Positions 7,571 through 14,338 of a DNA stretch of 14,338 nt are shown in pieces (positions within the stretch are counted from its first letter, which is position 1; each line of letters begins with the position of its first letter). The DNA is taken from assembly GCA_902789835.1 (NCBI GenBank), contig CADAPN010000062.1:1-14338 (forward strand). Direction: 5' to 3'. Below the pieces are notes generated by a model that searched no databases, had not been told where the DNA came from, and worked only from the letters and a program-made list of their open reading frames with translations. Both the position numbers and the translations under genes were made by a program. Source of the DNA: Oscillospiraceae bacterium. GTDB lineage: Bacteria > Bacillota_A > Clostridia > Oscillospirales > Oscillospiraceae.

Positions 7571-8884
7571 TTATTCGTCTCCGCGAAGAATCTTGCGGAT
7601 AAAGGGCGGACGGACAACTTCGCCGTCGGAGAGCTCATAGCAGTCAAGAAGCTGACGGGCCGCGTCTTCGGCGCTCTTCTCATCCGCGGCATGGACGGCG
7701 GCGAGAGACTCACCTTCGGCCACCGCATCTCCGAGCTTTTTGTGCAGGACGACGCCGACCCGCGGATCGATGATGTCTTCCTTGGTCGCGCGGCCGCCGC
7801 CGAGCTTCATGCTGACCAGGCCCACCGCTTCGGCGCGGATGCGGCTGACCGTTCCGGCCTTCGGCGCCGGAACTTCACGGACGACCGGGGCGGAGGGCAA
7901 AAGCTCGGGCTTGTAGACCGCGGACGCATCGCCGCCCTGGGCGCTGACCATTTCGGCCAGCTTGTCCAGAGCACGTCCGGACTTCACGGCCTCAAGCAGC
8001 ATCTGCTCGGCGGCATCGTGGTCCGGGGCATAGCCTGCTTCGGTCAGCATGCAGCTTCCCAGCGCCAGGCACAGTCGGAGAAGATCGCCCTCCTCTTCGC
8101 CCTTCAGGACCGCGATGGCTTCCCGGACCTCCAGGGCGTTGCCGACGGCAAAGCCGAGAGGCTGGTCCATGTCGGTGATGATGGCGGCGCATTTCTTCCC
8201 GGCGAGACGGCCGATGCGCGTCAGATTCCGGGCGAGCTCTTCGGCATCCTCGGGGGTCTTCATGAAGGAGCCGTCGCCGCACTTGACATCGAGGACAATC
8301 ACGTCGGCGCCGGAGGCAAGCTTCTTAGACATGATGGAGCTGACAATCAGGGGAATGGACGGAACCGTTCCGGTCACGTCCCGCAGGGCGTAGAGCTTCT
8401 TGTCCGCCGGAACAAGATTGGCTGTCTGGCCCATGATGGCGATGCCGTGGCGGTTGACGTTTTCAAAAAACTGCTCCTCGGTAAGGGCGGTGGAAAAGCC
8501 GGGGAAACTCTCCAGCTTGTCGATGGTCCCGCCGGTGTGACCGAGACCGCGCCCGGACATCTTGGCAATCTTGAGCCCGCAGGCCGCAACCATGGGGCAC
8601 AGCACCAGACTTGTCTTGTCGCCGACGCCGCCGGTGGAGTGCTTGTCGGCCTTGATCCCGGAGATGGGGCTGAGGTCCAGCACATCCCCGGAGTGCTGCA
8701 TGGCAAGGGTCAGGTCCAGAACCTCGCGGTCATCCATGCCGCGAAGCAGTATCGCCATGCACATGGCGGACATCTGATAGTCGGGGATGACACCGGCAGT
8801 ATAGTCGGTGATCATATACCGGATTTCCTCTGTGCTCAGAGCCTGTCCGTCGCGCTTTTTCGCAATGAGATCGGTCATGCGCAT
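7571..8884 (-). CDS. pdp: Pyrimidine-nucleoside (thymidine) phosphorylase
   Basis: This 437-residue enzyme phosphorolyses pyrimidine nucleosides to base plus (deoxy)ribose-1-phosphate in nucleoside salvage. It starts MRMTDLIAKKRDG, typical of the family. It has the phosphate-binding KHSTGGVGDKTS (81-92) and the signature SGRGLGHTGGTIDKLE (110-125). The alpha/beta domain continues through KKLYALRDVTGTV, and the C-terminal domain ends VVRPPFIRKIL. Length fits both Bacillus-type Pdp (about 433) and DeoA (about 440). Overall wording is closer to Pdp, but substrate preference cannot be settled by eye, so deoA is an alternative symbol. The ATG at 8884 has AGGAGG 9 nt upstream. It is the last gene of the leftward operon, 35 nt after the SDR gene, and ends near the bidirectional terminator. 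Confidence 0.93.
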   Translation of the reverse strand: MRMTDLIAKKRDGQALSTEEIRYMITDYTAGVIPDYQMSAMCMAILLRGMDDREVLDLTLAMQHSGDVLDLSPISGIKADKHSTGGVGDKTSLVLCPMVAACGLKIAKMSGRGLGHTGGTIDKLESFPGFSTALTEEQFFENVNRHGIAIMGQTANLVPADKKLYALRDVTGTVPSIPLIVSSIMSKKLASGADVIVLDVKCGDGSFMKTPEDAEELARNLTRIGRLAGKKCAAIITDMDQPLGFAVGNALEVREAIAVLKGEEEGDLLRLCLALGSCMLTEAGYAPDHDAAEQMLLEAVKSGRALDKLAEMVSAQGGDASAVYKPELLPSAPVVREVPAPKAGTVSRIRAEAVGLVSMKLGGGRATKEDIIDPRVGVVLHKKLGDAVAEGESLAAVHAADEKSAEDAARQLLDCYELSDGEVVRPPFIRKILRGDE

Positions 8885-8893
8885 CGTAGAAAA

Positions 8894-8899
8894 CCTCCT
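8894..8899 (-). promoter_or_regulatory. Ribosome binding site fixing the pdp start
   Basis: A perfect AGGAGG on the minus strand lies 9 nt before the ATG at 8884. An upstream in-frame TTG at 8905 would place this site inside the coding region, so it is rejected as a start. Confidence 0.8.
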
Positions 8900-8919
8900 T
8901 GTCAACGGATGAAAAACAA

Positions 8920-9648
8920 TCAGAACAGAAAACCGCCGTCCACGGTCAGCACCTGACCGGTGATATACTCCGAGACGGCCAGATGAAGAACGGACCGGGC
9001 CACCTCTTCGGGCGTTCCGAAACGGCGCAGCGGCATCTCCTCCCGCAGAACGGAGAGCGTCTCTTCGCCGAGAACCTGAATCATGTCCGTGTCGATGACG
9101 CCGGGCGCGACACAGTTGACGCGGATTCCGCTGGGGGAGAGCTCCGCGGCCAGCGAACGGGTCAGCCCGATGATGGCGTGCTTGGAAGCGGAATAAACGC
9201 TTTCACAGGAGGCGCCGTGGCTGCCCCAGATGGAGCTGATGTTCACAATGCAGCCGCTGTGCGCCTGAAGCATGGGACGAATCACCGCCTGGCTGCAGTT
9301 GAAGCAGCCGCCGAGATTCACGGATAAAATCCGGTGCCAGGTCTCCGGATCCACGTCCTGAAACTGCTGCTGACGGGCGATGCCGGCGTTGTTGACCAGC
9401 AGCGTGACATGACCGAGAGAATCTTCAATCTGGCATACCATCCGGTCGACCTGCTCCCGGTCGGAGACATCCGCCTGAAGGCACATGGCGACCCGGCCTT
9501 CTTCACGTAGGCGGCGGACAAGGTCCTCGGCTTTCTCCCGCTGCTGCAGATAGTTGATGCACACGGCCCAGCCTTCCCGGGCGAGAAGAGCCGCGGTGGC
9601 CGCGCCGATGCCGCGGGAGGAACCGGTAACAAGGGCAACCTTTTCCAT
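8920..9648 (-). CDS. Short-chain dehydrogenase/reductase, FabG-like
   Basis: This 242-residue classical SDR has the NAD(P)-binding TGSSRGIG (8-15), NNAG (86-89), Asn111, and the catalytic Ser139, Tyr152 and Lys156 at normal spacing. It ends with the ITGQVLTVDGGF segment seen in FabG-type 3-oxoacyl-ACP reductases. TGSSRG after the first strand suggests NADPH preference. It could reduce 3-oxoacyl-ACP in fatty acid synthesis, but no other fab gene is nearby, so the substrate is uncertain and no symbol is given. The ATG overlaps the last base of the upstream plsC-like stop (TGATG) and is preceded by GGAGG. Its translation is thus coupled to the frameshifted plsC-like gene. Confidence 0.88.
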   Translation of the reverse strand: MEKVALVTGSSRGIGAATAALLAREGWAVCINYLQQREKAEDLVRRLREEGRVAMCLQADVSDREQVDRMVCQIEDSLGHVTLLVNNAGIARQQQFQDVDPETWHRILSVNLGGCFNCSQAVIRPMLQAHSGCIVNISSIWGSHGASCESVYSASKHAIIGLTRSLAAELSPSGIRVNCVAPGVIDTDMIQVLGEETLSVLREEMPLRRFGTPEEVARSVLHLAVSEYITGQVLTVDGGFLF

Positions 9649-10471
9649 CAGTCCGCCTCCTGCTCCGCCGGATGCAGATGGTTCTGAATCTGCTCGCGGA
9701 CATGCTGGGCGAGAGCGTCGGTCCGCATGGCGGCGACCGTCTCAGCCGGGATCACATCGAGAATGTCGAGCCGGACCTTGTTGGAGGAAAAGGGATTGAC
9801 GACCTGGGACTTTTCGGAGCCGCACATACACGCGACGACCACGGGTACTTTGGCGCGCTGGGCGATCTTGAAGCTGCCGGCATGGAAGGGGAGAAGCTCT
9901 CCGGTTTTGCTTCGGGTGCCTTCCGGATAGATGCCGATGCTGCAGAGATTCCGCTTGAGATAGTCCGCCGCGGTCAGAATACTTTTCAGCGCGTTCCGGT
10001 CGTTTTCCCGGTCAATGGCAAGAAAGCCGGCGCCGTACAGCGTCCTGCCGACAATCGGAATCGACATGTTTTCAGGTTTGGAGATAAACGAGATGTTGAA
10101 ATCACGAAGCCGGTCCATCACGATCATCGGATCGAAAATCGAACAGTGATTGCTTACACAAAGAGAAAACGGCCGTCTTTGGGGAGCTTTTCAAGCCCGG
10201 TGACGACCGGCTTGATCCCGCCGTAAAAACACAGCAGCGATGCCGTGGCATAGCATGCGAAACGGCAGAGCGGGTTCTGCTTCTCGAGCGGCTTGTCCAT
10301 CGGGATCGGGTGTGAGACCACACCGAAAAAGAGAACATAGAGGACATGAAGCAGGAGAAAGCCCAGCAGCGCGATCAGAAGCGAAAGCCCAACGCCCAGG
10401 TGAAGCACCGTGAGCGACAGCGGAAAGATGCAAAGCAGGGAAACGGCAGCAAAGGCCAGAAACAACGCCAT
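9648..10471 (-). pseudogene. plsC: PlsC-like 1-acyl-glycerol-3-phosphate acyltransferase, frameshifted at the NHx4D motif
   Basis: The family acylates lysophosphatidic acid to phosphatidic acid at the membrane in phospholipid synthesis. The first part (10471-10154, 105 codons) encodes two N-terminal membrane helices and ends GLEKLPKDGRFLFV followed by TAA. The rest of the domain continues in another frame: SNHCSIFDPM (NHx4D, codons 10151-10131), then PENMSIPIVGRTL, YPEGTRS (substrate-binding EGTR) and the C-terminus. Removing one GT from the GTGT at 10156-10159 restores FVSNHCSIFD with exactly the expected single residue between V and NH, giving about 272 residues. This is either a 2-bp tandem insertion in the genome or a sequencing or assembly error. 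The downstream part could only restart at ATG 10127, which lacks the catalytic motif. The start at 10471 has AGGTGA 6 nt upstream. Confidence 0.82.
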
Positions 10472-10488
10472 AACAAATCACCTGTTTC

Positions 10489-11256
10489 TCAGTCTAAAGT
10501 CAGATTCCAGATCAGACCGTCCGGCAGAGGACGGTCGGCACAGAGATACGGATGCACTGCACTGCGCAGACCGGCAATACGCTCTGCCGCCGACAGCGGA
10601 AGCAGCTCCGGCATGACCCAGCAGCCCTGAATCCGATAGGCGCAGAAAAGCATATCGTCAAGGGTATACAGGCCTCCGCCGCAGGCCCGGCACAGGGAGG
10701 CGGCAAAGTCCATGACGGAGGCATTCGGCCGGACATGCGGCGTATCGCGCAGAAGCGCTTCCCGACGAAGCAGATATTCGGATGCATCGACCGGCTGGGC
10801 TTCCGGGAGAGCTTCGCAGGAAAAGACCCTCCGGGTGTTCCGGTGGGTCAGGGACAGAATCTCACCGTACCAGCGGTAGAGGGATTCTTCCGCAGGCAGA
10901 GTGCAGATGAGTTCAGCTCCGCACTCCCGGCCCAGCTCGACCGCTCCGCGGCTGACAGCGGCGCCGAGACCGAGCCCGCGGGCATCCGGATGTACGGCAA
11001 CCGCGTAGAGATAGCCGCAGCGCAGGGGCGCCTTATTCGGCTGCAGCAGGGTAAAGCCGTGGATCAGATATGCCGCGCCGAGGATCCGGCCGTCACGCTC
11101 GGCCACACAGCCGCAGCCCATCCCGGGCAGATGAGAAAGAAAAGAGTCGACAAGTTCCGGCGGATCGCCAAAAATCCTGCACCAAAGCTCCCGGAGCTGT
11201 TCTGTGTCCTGCGGCGCAGACCCGCGCAGCACGGCGCCATGAAGATCCCGCAGCAT
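10489..11256 (-). CDS. GNAT-family N-acetyltransferase
   Basis: The 255-residue protein has a GNAT domain in its N-terminal half. Motif A is LYAVAVHPDARGLGLGAAV (83-101), with the acetyl-CoA pyrophosphate loop RGLGLG (93-98). Before it are the two expected strands (VAERDGRILGAAYLI). The C-terminal about 100 residues are a separate, less conserved part ending GLIWNLTLD, whose role I do not recognise. The substrate is unknown. ATG at 11256 has GGAG 8 nt upstream and begins just after the DUF2156 stop. The in-frame GTG at 11265 overlaps that GGAG and is rejected. It lies 17 nt before the plsC-like start in the same operon. Confidence 0.82.
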   Translation of the reverse strand: MLRDLHGAVLRGSAPQDTEQLRELWCRIFGDPPELVDSFLSHLPGMGCGCVAERDGRILGAAYLIHGFTLLQPNKAPLRCGYLYAVAVHPDARGLGLGAAVSRGAVELGRECGAELICTLPAEESLYRWYGEILSLTHRNTRRVFSCEALPEAQPVDASEYLLRREALLRDTPHVRPNASVMDFAASLCRACGGGLYTLDDMLFCAYRIQGCWVMPELLPLSAAERIAGLRSAVHPYLCADRPLPDGLIWNLTLD

Positions 11257-11257
11257 C

Positions 11258-12163
11258 TCAGTCACTCCAGCGTGCCAGATACTTCTGCAGCAGGAACTCC
11301 GGCTTGTAGGAGAGCTTCGACTTGCGCAGAGATTCCAGACCCATGTCGTCCTCCCGGTTGATATAGCGCAGTCCCGGGTGCGCGTTCAGCATGCTGCGTG
11401 TCAGTTCACGGCAGACCATGGGATAAGCGCCGTTGATGTTGATTTCCGCTTTTTCAAAGTGAACGTCAAAGGTGTCCGGGCTGGCCATCTCCCCGAGGGA
11501 GAAGCCGATGATCTTTCCGCTGCTGCGCAGCACGCCGCCCTCCAGGCCGAGCTTTTCAAAAGCCGCAAAGGCGCGGATGATCGCGTCGTGCTCATAGCTG
11601 ATGCTGCTCTCCAGACGCTCGGAGTTCTCCTCGGTCCAGACATCCAGCATATCCAGACAGCCCGGGATCAGTTCACGGGTGAGCGGAACAAAGTCCCAGT
11701 CCTGCTCCGCTTCAAAGCGGTTGCAGTGATTCTTTTTCCCGTGCAGCGCTTTGCCGGAATAGGTGGCAAGCTTTTCGGCCAAGTAGATATAGTCGGACAG
11801 TCTTTCTTCCAGCGTGTAGGTGAACTTCCCCGGAAAAGCGTCCTCGAGCTCCTGACAGTGATTTTCGGTCACGCCGCGCAGAAGCAGGGGATAGCCCCTT
11901 TCATCACAGAAGGCCTTCAGCGCCTCAATGGCGGGGCGCAGGGGACCGGAACCGATGGGATAGACAAAGGCGCGTTCGCCTTCGTAGCGGAGTTTGGTGA
12001 TCATCCGGTCTTCAAAGCGGCAGATCAGCTGCTTATAATACTTATCCCAGATATAGATGTTGCCGAAATTATAGTCGGCACTGGGACTGTTCTCCGCCAT
12101 GACGATGGGATCAACCCAGGCCTTGTCGCAGAGGGTAACGGTTTTGAACTGAAGCGATGACAT
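11258..12163 (-). CDS. DUF2156 (phosphatidylglycerol lysyltransferase C-terminal-like) protein
   Basis: The 301-residue protein resembles the LPG-synthase C-terminal/DUF2156 family, a tandem GNAT-like fold related to the aminoacyl transfer domain of MprF. Visible family blocks are KALHGKKNHCNRF (138-150), an HFEKA block (235-239), PMVCRELTR (248-256) and INREDDMGLESLRKSKLSYKP (268-288). There are no membrane helices, so it is a soluble member and not a full MprF. The acyl or aminoacyl acceptor is unknown. Its start lies 3 nt after the uracil-DNA glycosylase stop with only a weak Shine-Dalgarno, suggesting coupling. Its stop abuts the next start. Confidence 0.85.
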   Translation of the reverse strand: MSSLQFKTVTLCDKAWVDPIVMAENSPSADYNFGNIYIWDKYYKQLICRFEDRMITKLRYEGERAFVYPIGSGPLRPAIEALKAFCDERGYPLLLRGVTENHCQELEDAFPGKFTYTLEERLSDYIYLAEKLATYSGKALHGKKNHCNRFEAEQDWDFVPLTRELIPGCLDMLDVWTEENSERLESSISYEHDAIIRAFAAFEKLGLEGGVLRSSGKIIGFSLGEMASPDTFDVHFEKAEININGAYPMVCRELTRSMLNAHPGLRYINREDDMGLESLRKSKLSYKPEFLLQKYLARWSD

Positions 12164-12166
12164 GAA

Positions 12167-12736
12167 TTAGCTCTGATGGGCGCCCTGCAGCGCCCGATAC
12201 TCCTTTCGTATTTCACGCAGGTCCATAAAAGCCTCCGGACGGCGGGACGGATCCCGGAGCAGCGCGGAGGGGTGGAAGGTGGCCAGAATGCGGCGGCCGT
12301 CCTTGTCAAACCACAGGCCGTGCTCCCGGGTGATGCGGAAATCCTCGCGGATCAGCGCCATGGCCGAAATCCGGCCGAGGCAGACGATGAGCCTGGGGTT
12401 TACCAGTGCAATCTGCCGGTCCAGCCAGGTGCGGCAGGCAGCCATCTCGGCACCCTGCGGGTCGCGGTTGTGGGGCGGGCGGCACTTCACCATGTTCGCA
12501 ATATAAATCATGCTCCGGTCAAGATCAATCATCTCCAGCATGGAGTCAAGCAGCTTCCCGGCAGGACCGACAAAGGGAATCCCCTGCAGGTCTTCCTGCT
12601 CACCGGGACCCTCGCCGACGAACATGAGATCGGCCTGTTCATTTCCGACGCCGAAGACAAGGTTGTGCCGCCCTTCACAGAGCGGACAGGCCCGACAGGA
12701 AGCACATTCGGTTTTCAATTCGTCCCAGCTGTCCAT
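12167..12736 (-). CDS. udg: Uracil-DNA glycosylase, family 4 (iron-sulfur)
   Basis: This 189-residue enzyme excises uracil from DNA in base excision repair. It has the family 4 motif GEGPGEQED (41-49), IPFVGPAGKLL (53-63), and HPSALLR (155-161). Candidate [4Fe-4S] ligands are Cys14, Cys17, Cys85 and Cys101; the 15-residue gap between the last two matches the Thermotoga enzyme. Two further Cys (11 and 20) flank the first pair. ATG at 12736 has GGGAGG 9 nt upstream; an in-frame TTG at 12769 is rejected. It is the first gene of the leftward operon and has its own promoter. Confidence 0.92.
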   Translation of the reverse strand: MDSWDELKTECASCRACPLCEGRHNLVFGVGNEQADLMFVGEGPGEQEDLQGIPFVGPAGKLLDSMLEMIDLDRSMIYIANMVKCRPPHNRDPQGAEMAACRTWLDRQIALVNPRLIVCLGRISAMALIREDFRITREHGLWFDKDGRRILATFHPSALLRDPSRRPEAFMDLREIRKEYRALQGAHQS

Positions 12737-12745
12737 TTCAGAGGA

Positions 12746-12750
12746 CCTCC
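12746..12750 (-). promoter_or_regulatory. Ribosome binding site fixing the uracil-DNA glycosylase start
   Basis: GGAGG on the minus strand lies 9 nt before ATG 12736, excluding the TTG at 12769 that would place it inside the gene. Confidence 0.75.
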
Positions 12751-12763
12751 CGGATAAAAAAGC

Positions 12764-12792
12764 TTGCAATCACACCTGCGCTGGTTTATAAT
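12764..12792 (+). promoter_or_regulatory. Sigma-A-like promoter of murC
   Basis: TTGCAA (12764-12769), a 17-nt spacer and a perfect TATAAT (12787-12792) form the best promoter in the window. The predicted start is near 12799, with a leader of about 74 nt. It lies inside the predicted 5' leader of the leftward operon. Confidence 0.75.
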
Positions 12793-12817
12793 ACGGAAGC
12801 TTGTGAAGATGTGAGTT

Positions 12818-12846
12818 ATTGTAACATCTGCGCGGTAGAAACTCAA
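12818..12846 (-). promoter_or_regulatory. Sigma-A-like promoter of the leftward six-gene operon
   Basis: On the minus strand TTGAGT (complement of 12841-12846), a 17-nt spacer and TACAAT (complement of 12818-12823) match consensus at 4/6 and 5/6. The start would be near 12811, giving a leader of about 75 nt. Its -10 sits between the arms of an inverted repeat (AGATGT 12808-12813, ACATCT 12825-12830? by eye about 12823-12829). Confidence 0.55.
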
Positions 12847-12872
12847 CAGTATTTTGTTAACGGAGTAGATTC

Positions 12873-14188
12873 ATGGCAGAGTTTTCTAACTATATGTCCC
12901 CCGGCCGGAAGGGGTATCTGATCGGAATAGGCGGCGTCTCGATGTCCTCGCTGGCAATGTGGCGGCTCTGGAAGCAAAGGGAATTCACGTCGAGATCGGC
13001 CACCGGGCGGAGAACATCCCGCAGGACACTGATTTTGTTGTAAGGACGGCGGCCGTGCGTGATGAGAACCCCGAGATTATCCAGGCAAGAGCCATGAATA
13101 TTCCGGTCTTCGAGCGGACGGAGGCCTGGGGCGCGATCTCCCGCGATTACGGAAATGCCCTCTGCATCTCCGGCACGCACGGGAAGACCACCACGACCTC
13201 GATGTGCACGCATATCCTGATGGCGGCGGACAAGGATCCCACCGTCATGATCGGAGGAACGCTCCCGCTGCTGAATGCGGGACACCGTGTCGGACACGGA
13301 AACGTCATCGTCATGGAGGCCTGTGAGTATTATAACTCCTTCCTGTCCTTCCATCCGACGATCGCCGTTATTTTGAATATCGAAGCGGACCATCTGGACT
13401 TTTTCAAGGATCTCTACGATGTGGAGAAGAGCTTCCGTGCGTTTGCGTCCCGTGTACCGCAGGACGGCTATGTGGTGGCAAATTACGACGACCTCAACAC
13501 GATGCAGACGCTGATGAATCTGGACCGGAAGATGATCACCTTTGGCCTGAACAAAAAAGCGGATGTCCACGCGGAGAACATCGAGTACATCGGAGCCAAT
13601 TCCCATTTTGACATCATCTACAAGGGCCGGCGCTTCACGGATGTGACACTGCACGTGCCCGGCGAACACAACATCAAGAACGCCCTGGCCGCCACCGCGG
13701 CGGCGATCTGCCTCGGCATCCGCCCCTATGCGGTCAAGTACGGCCTGGCGGGCTTTAACGGAGCGGGACGCCGTTTCGAATTCAAGGGCAAGTTCAACGG
13801 TGCCGATGTCTATGACGACTATGCCCACCATCCGGGTGAGCTCAAATGCCTGCTTGACACGGTGGAGACCCTGAACTATAAGCGGACGGTTCTTGTTTTC
13901 CAGCCGCATACCTATTCCCGCACGGCCGCGCTGTTCAAGGACTTCGTGGAACAGCTCAAACGGCCGAGTGTCGTGTACCTGGCGGAGATTTTTGCAGCCA
14001 GAGAACAGAACACCATCGGCATCTCCTCTTCCGCGCTTGCCGAACAGATTGAAGGAGCGCGCTTCTTCCCGTCGTTTGAGGAACTGGAAAAGTCCCTGCG
14101 TGAGACGGCGGCGCCCGGCGACATCATCCTGACGGTCGGAGCGGGCGACGTGTATAAAATCGGCGAGCACCTGGTGGGAGAAACCTGA
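12873..14188 (+). pseudogene. murC: UDP-N-acetylmuramate--L-alanine ligase, disrupted near the N-terminus
   Basis: MurC joins L-Ala to UDP-N-acetylmuramate in cytosolic peptidoglycan precursor synthesis. ATG 12873 (GGAG 7 nt upstream) encodes the start of the Rossmann domain with GIGGVSMS (18-25), but that frame reads only to a TAA at 13041. From 12959 the rest runs in another frame: LEAKGIHVEIGHRAENI, the ATP loop GTHGKTTTT, EACEYYNSF, VPGEHNIKNAL, the FNGAGRRFEF block, VYDDYAHHPGE and the C-terminal TVGAGDVYKIG. Compared with family members as I recall them, about 20 residues after MSSLA, including the GSD that contacts the uridine nucleotide, are missing. That fits a deletion of roughly 58 bp. 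Since MurC is normally essential, either an intact copy exists elsewhere or the lesion is an assembly artefact. The GTG at 12959 has no Shine-Dalgarno and is not a convincing native start. Confidence 0.85.
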
Positions 14189-14238
14189 AAAACGAAACAC
14201 GGAGCTTTGCCCGTGTTTCGGGGCTTGATTTTTTCAGG
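14184..14238 (+). terminator. Nested hairpin terminator after murC
   Basis: CGAAACACGG (14193-14202) pairs with CCGTGTTTCG (14211-14220) across an 8-nt loop. A T6 run follows at 14229-14234. An outer pairing, CCTGAAAAA (14184-14192) with TTTTTCAGG (14230-14238), encloses the inner hairpin. The T-run is 8 nt from the inner stem, so efficiency is uncertain. Confidence 0.65.
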
Positions 14239-14253
14239 GCTTTTCGATATAAT
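14225..14253 (+). promoter_or_regulatory. Sigma-A-like promoter of tRNA-Ser
   Basis: TTGATT (14225-14230), a 17-nt spacer and a perfect TATAAT (14248-14253) lie 12 nt before the mature tRNA 5' end. The -35 box overlaps the T-run of the murC terminator. Confidence 0.65.
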
Positions 14254-14265
14254 AGCACAGCAAAC

Positions 14266-14338
14266 GGAGAGATACCCAAGTGGTCGAAGGGTCCGCACTC
14301 GAAATGCGGTAGCCAGTGCAAGCTGGGCAAGGGTTCGA
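14266..14338 (+). tRNA. tRNA-Ser, anticodon CGA, 3' end cut by the window
   Basis: The acceptor strand GGAGAGA (14266-14272), D arm CCC...GGG, anticodon stem CCGCA/TGCGG (14293-14297 and 14305-14309) with anticodon CGA at 14300-14302, and a long class II variable arm (about 14310-14329) identify tRNA-Ser reading UCG. The T arm begins GGGTTCGA and the window ends within it, so the 3' acceptor half is not seen. Confidence 0.93.

Noticed and set aside
7691..8956. Long rightward open frame antisense to pdp
   Set aside because: pdp on the minus strand has full family motifs and a perfect RBS, so this frame is a shadow.
10127..10193. Programmed ribosomal frameshift in plsC
   Set aside because: No X-XXY-YYZ slippery heptamer or downstream stem is seen, and the shift needed gives the right protein only if two bases are removed.
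12959..14188. GTG 12959 as the genuine murC start
   Set aside because: No Shine-Dalgarno precedes it, and the upstream frame carries the authentic RBS, ATG and GIGGVSMS motif; the gene is better read as disrupted.
12890..14200. Long leftward open frame antisense to murC
   Set aside because: MurC motifs on the plus strand are unambiguous, and the antisense translation resembles nothing.

Overview
The window looks like chromosomal DNA from a moderately GC-rich Bacillota (Clostridia, most likely Oscillospirales). This is inferred from strong AGGAGG-type ribosome binding sites, sigma-A-like promoters, the Clostridia-type MurC and SGNH sequence flavour, and the pairing of GNAT and DUF2156 genes. 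Most genes are core or housekeeping. I see no phage, insertion sequence, CRISPR array or integration site.

Layout. At the left edge is the 5' end of a leftward rhomboid-type protease gene. Divergent from it, rightward, are rlmB (23S rRNA 2'-O-methyltransferase) and a 1117-residue membrane protein. The C-terminal half of that protein has the topology of a P1B-type ATPase but has lost all the catalytic motifs, and it carries a 540-residue charged tail. A promoter then drives an EF-G-like GTPase (EF-G2 type) translationally coupled to a membrane-anchored SGNH-fold protein that lacks the usual catalytic His. A strong symmetric hairpin (7496-7528) separates this rightward block from a leftward operon.

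The leftward operon, in transcription order from 12736 to 7571, is family 4 uracil-DNA glycosylase, DUF2156 protein, GNAT acetyltransferase, PlsC-like acyltransferase (frameshifted at its NHx4D motif), FabG-like SDR and pyrimidine-nucleoside phosphorylase. Spacing is tight and several junctions overlap or nearly abut. Its promoter and the promoter of the rightward murC gene face each other across about 80 bp, so each transcript would run through the other promoter.

murC itself is broken near its N-terminus: about 20 residues of the nucleotide-binding fold are missing and the frame shifts. It is followed by a terminator whose T-tract overlaps the promoter of a tRNA-Ser(CGA), which is cut by the window end.

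The most unusual items are the catalytically dead P-type ATPase-like protein with its long disordered tail, the two disrupted genes (plsC and murC, either real lesions or assembly errors), the face-to-face promoters, and the coupling of an EF-G paralogue to a degenerate SGNH protein.
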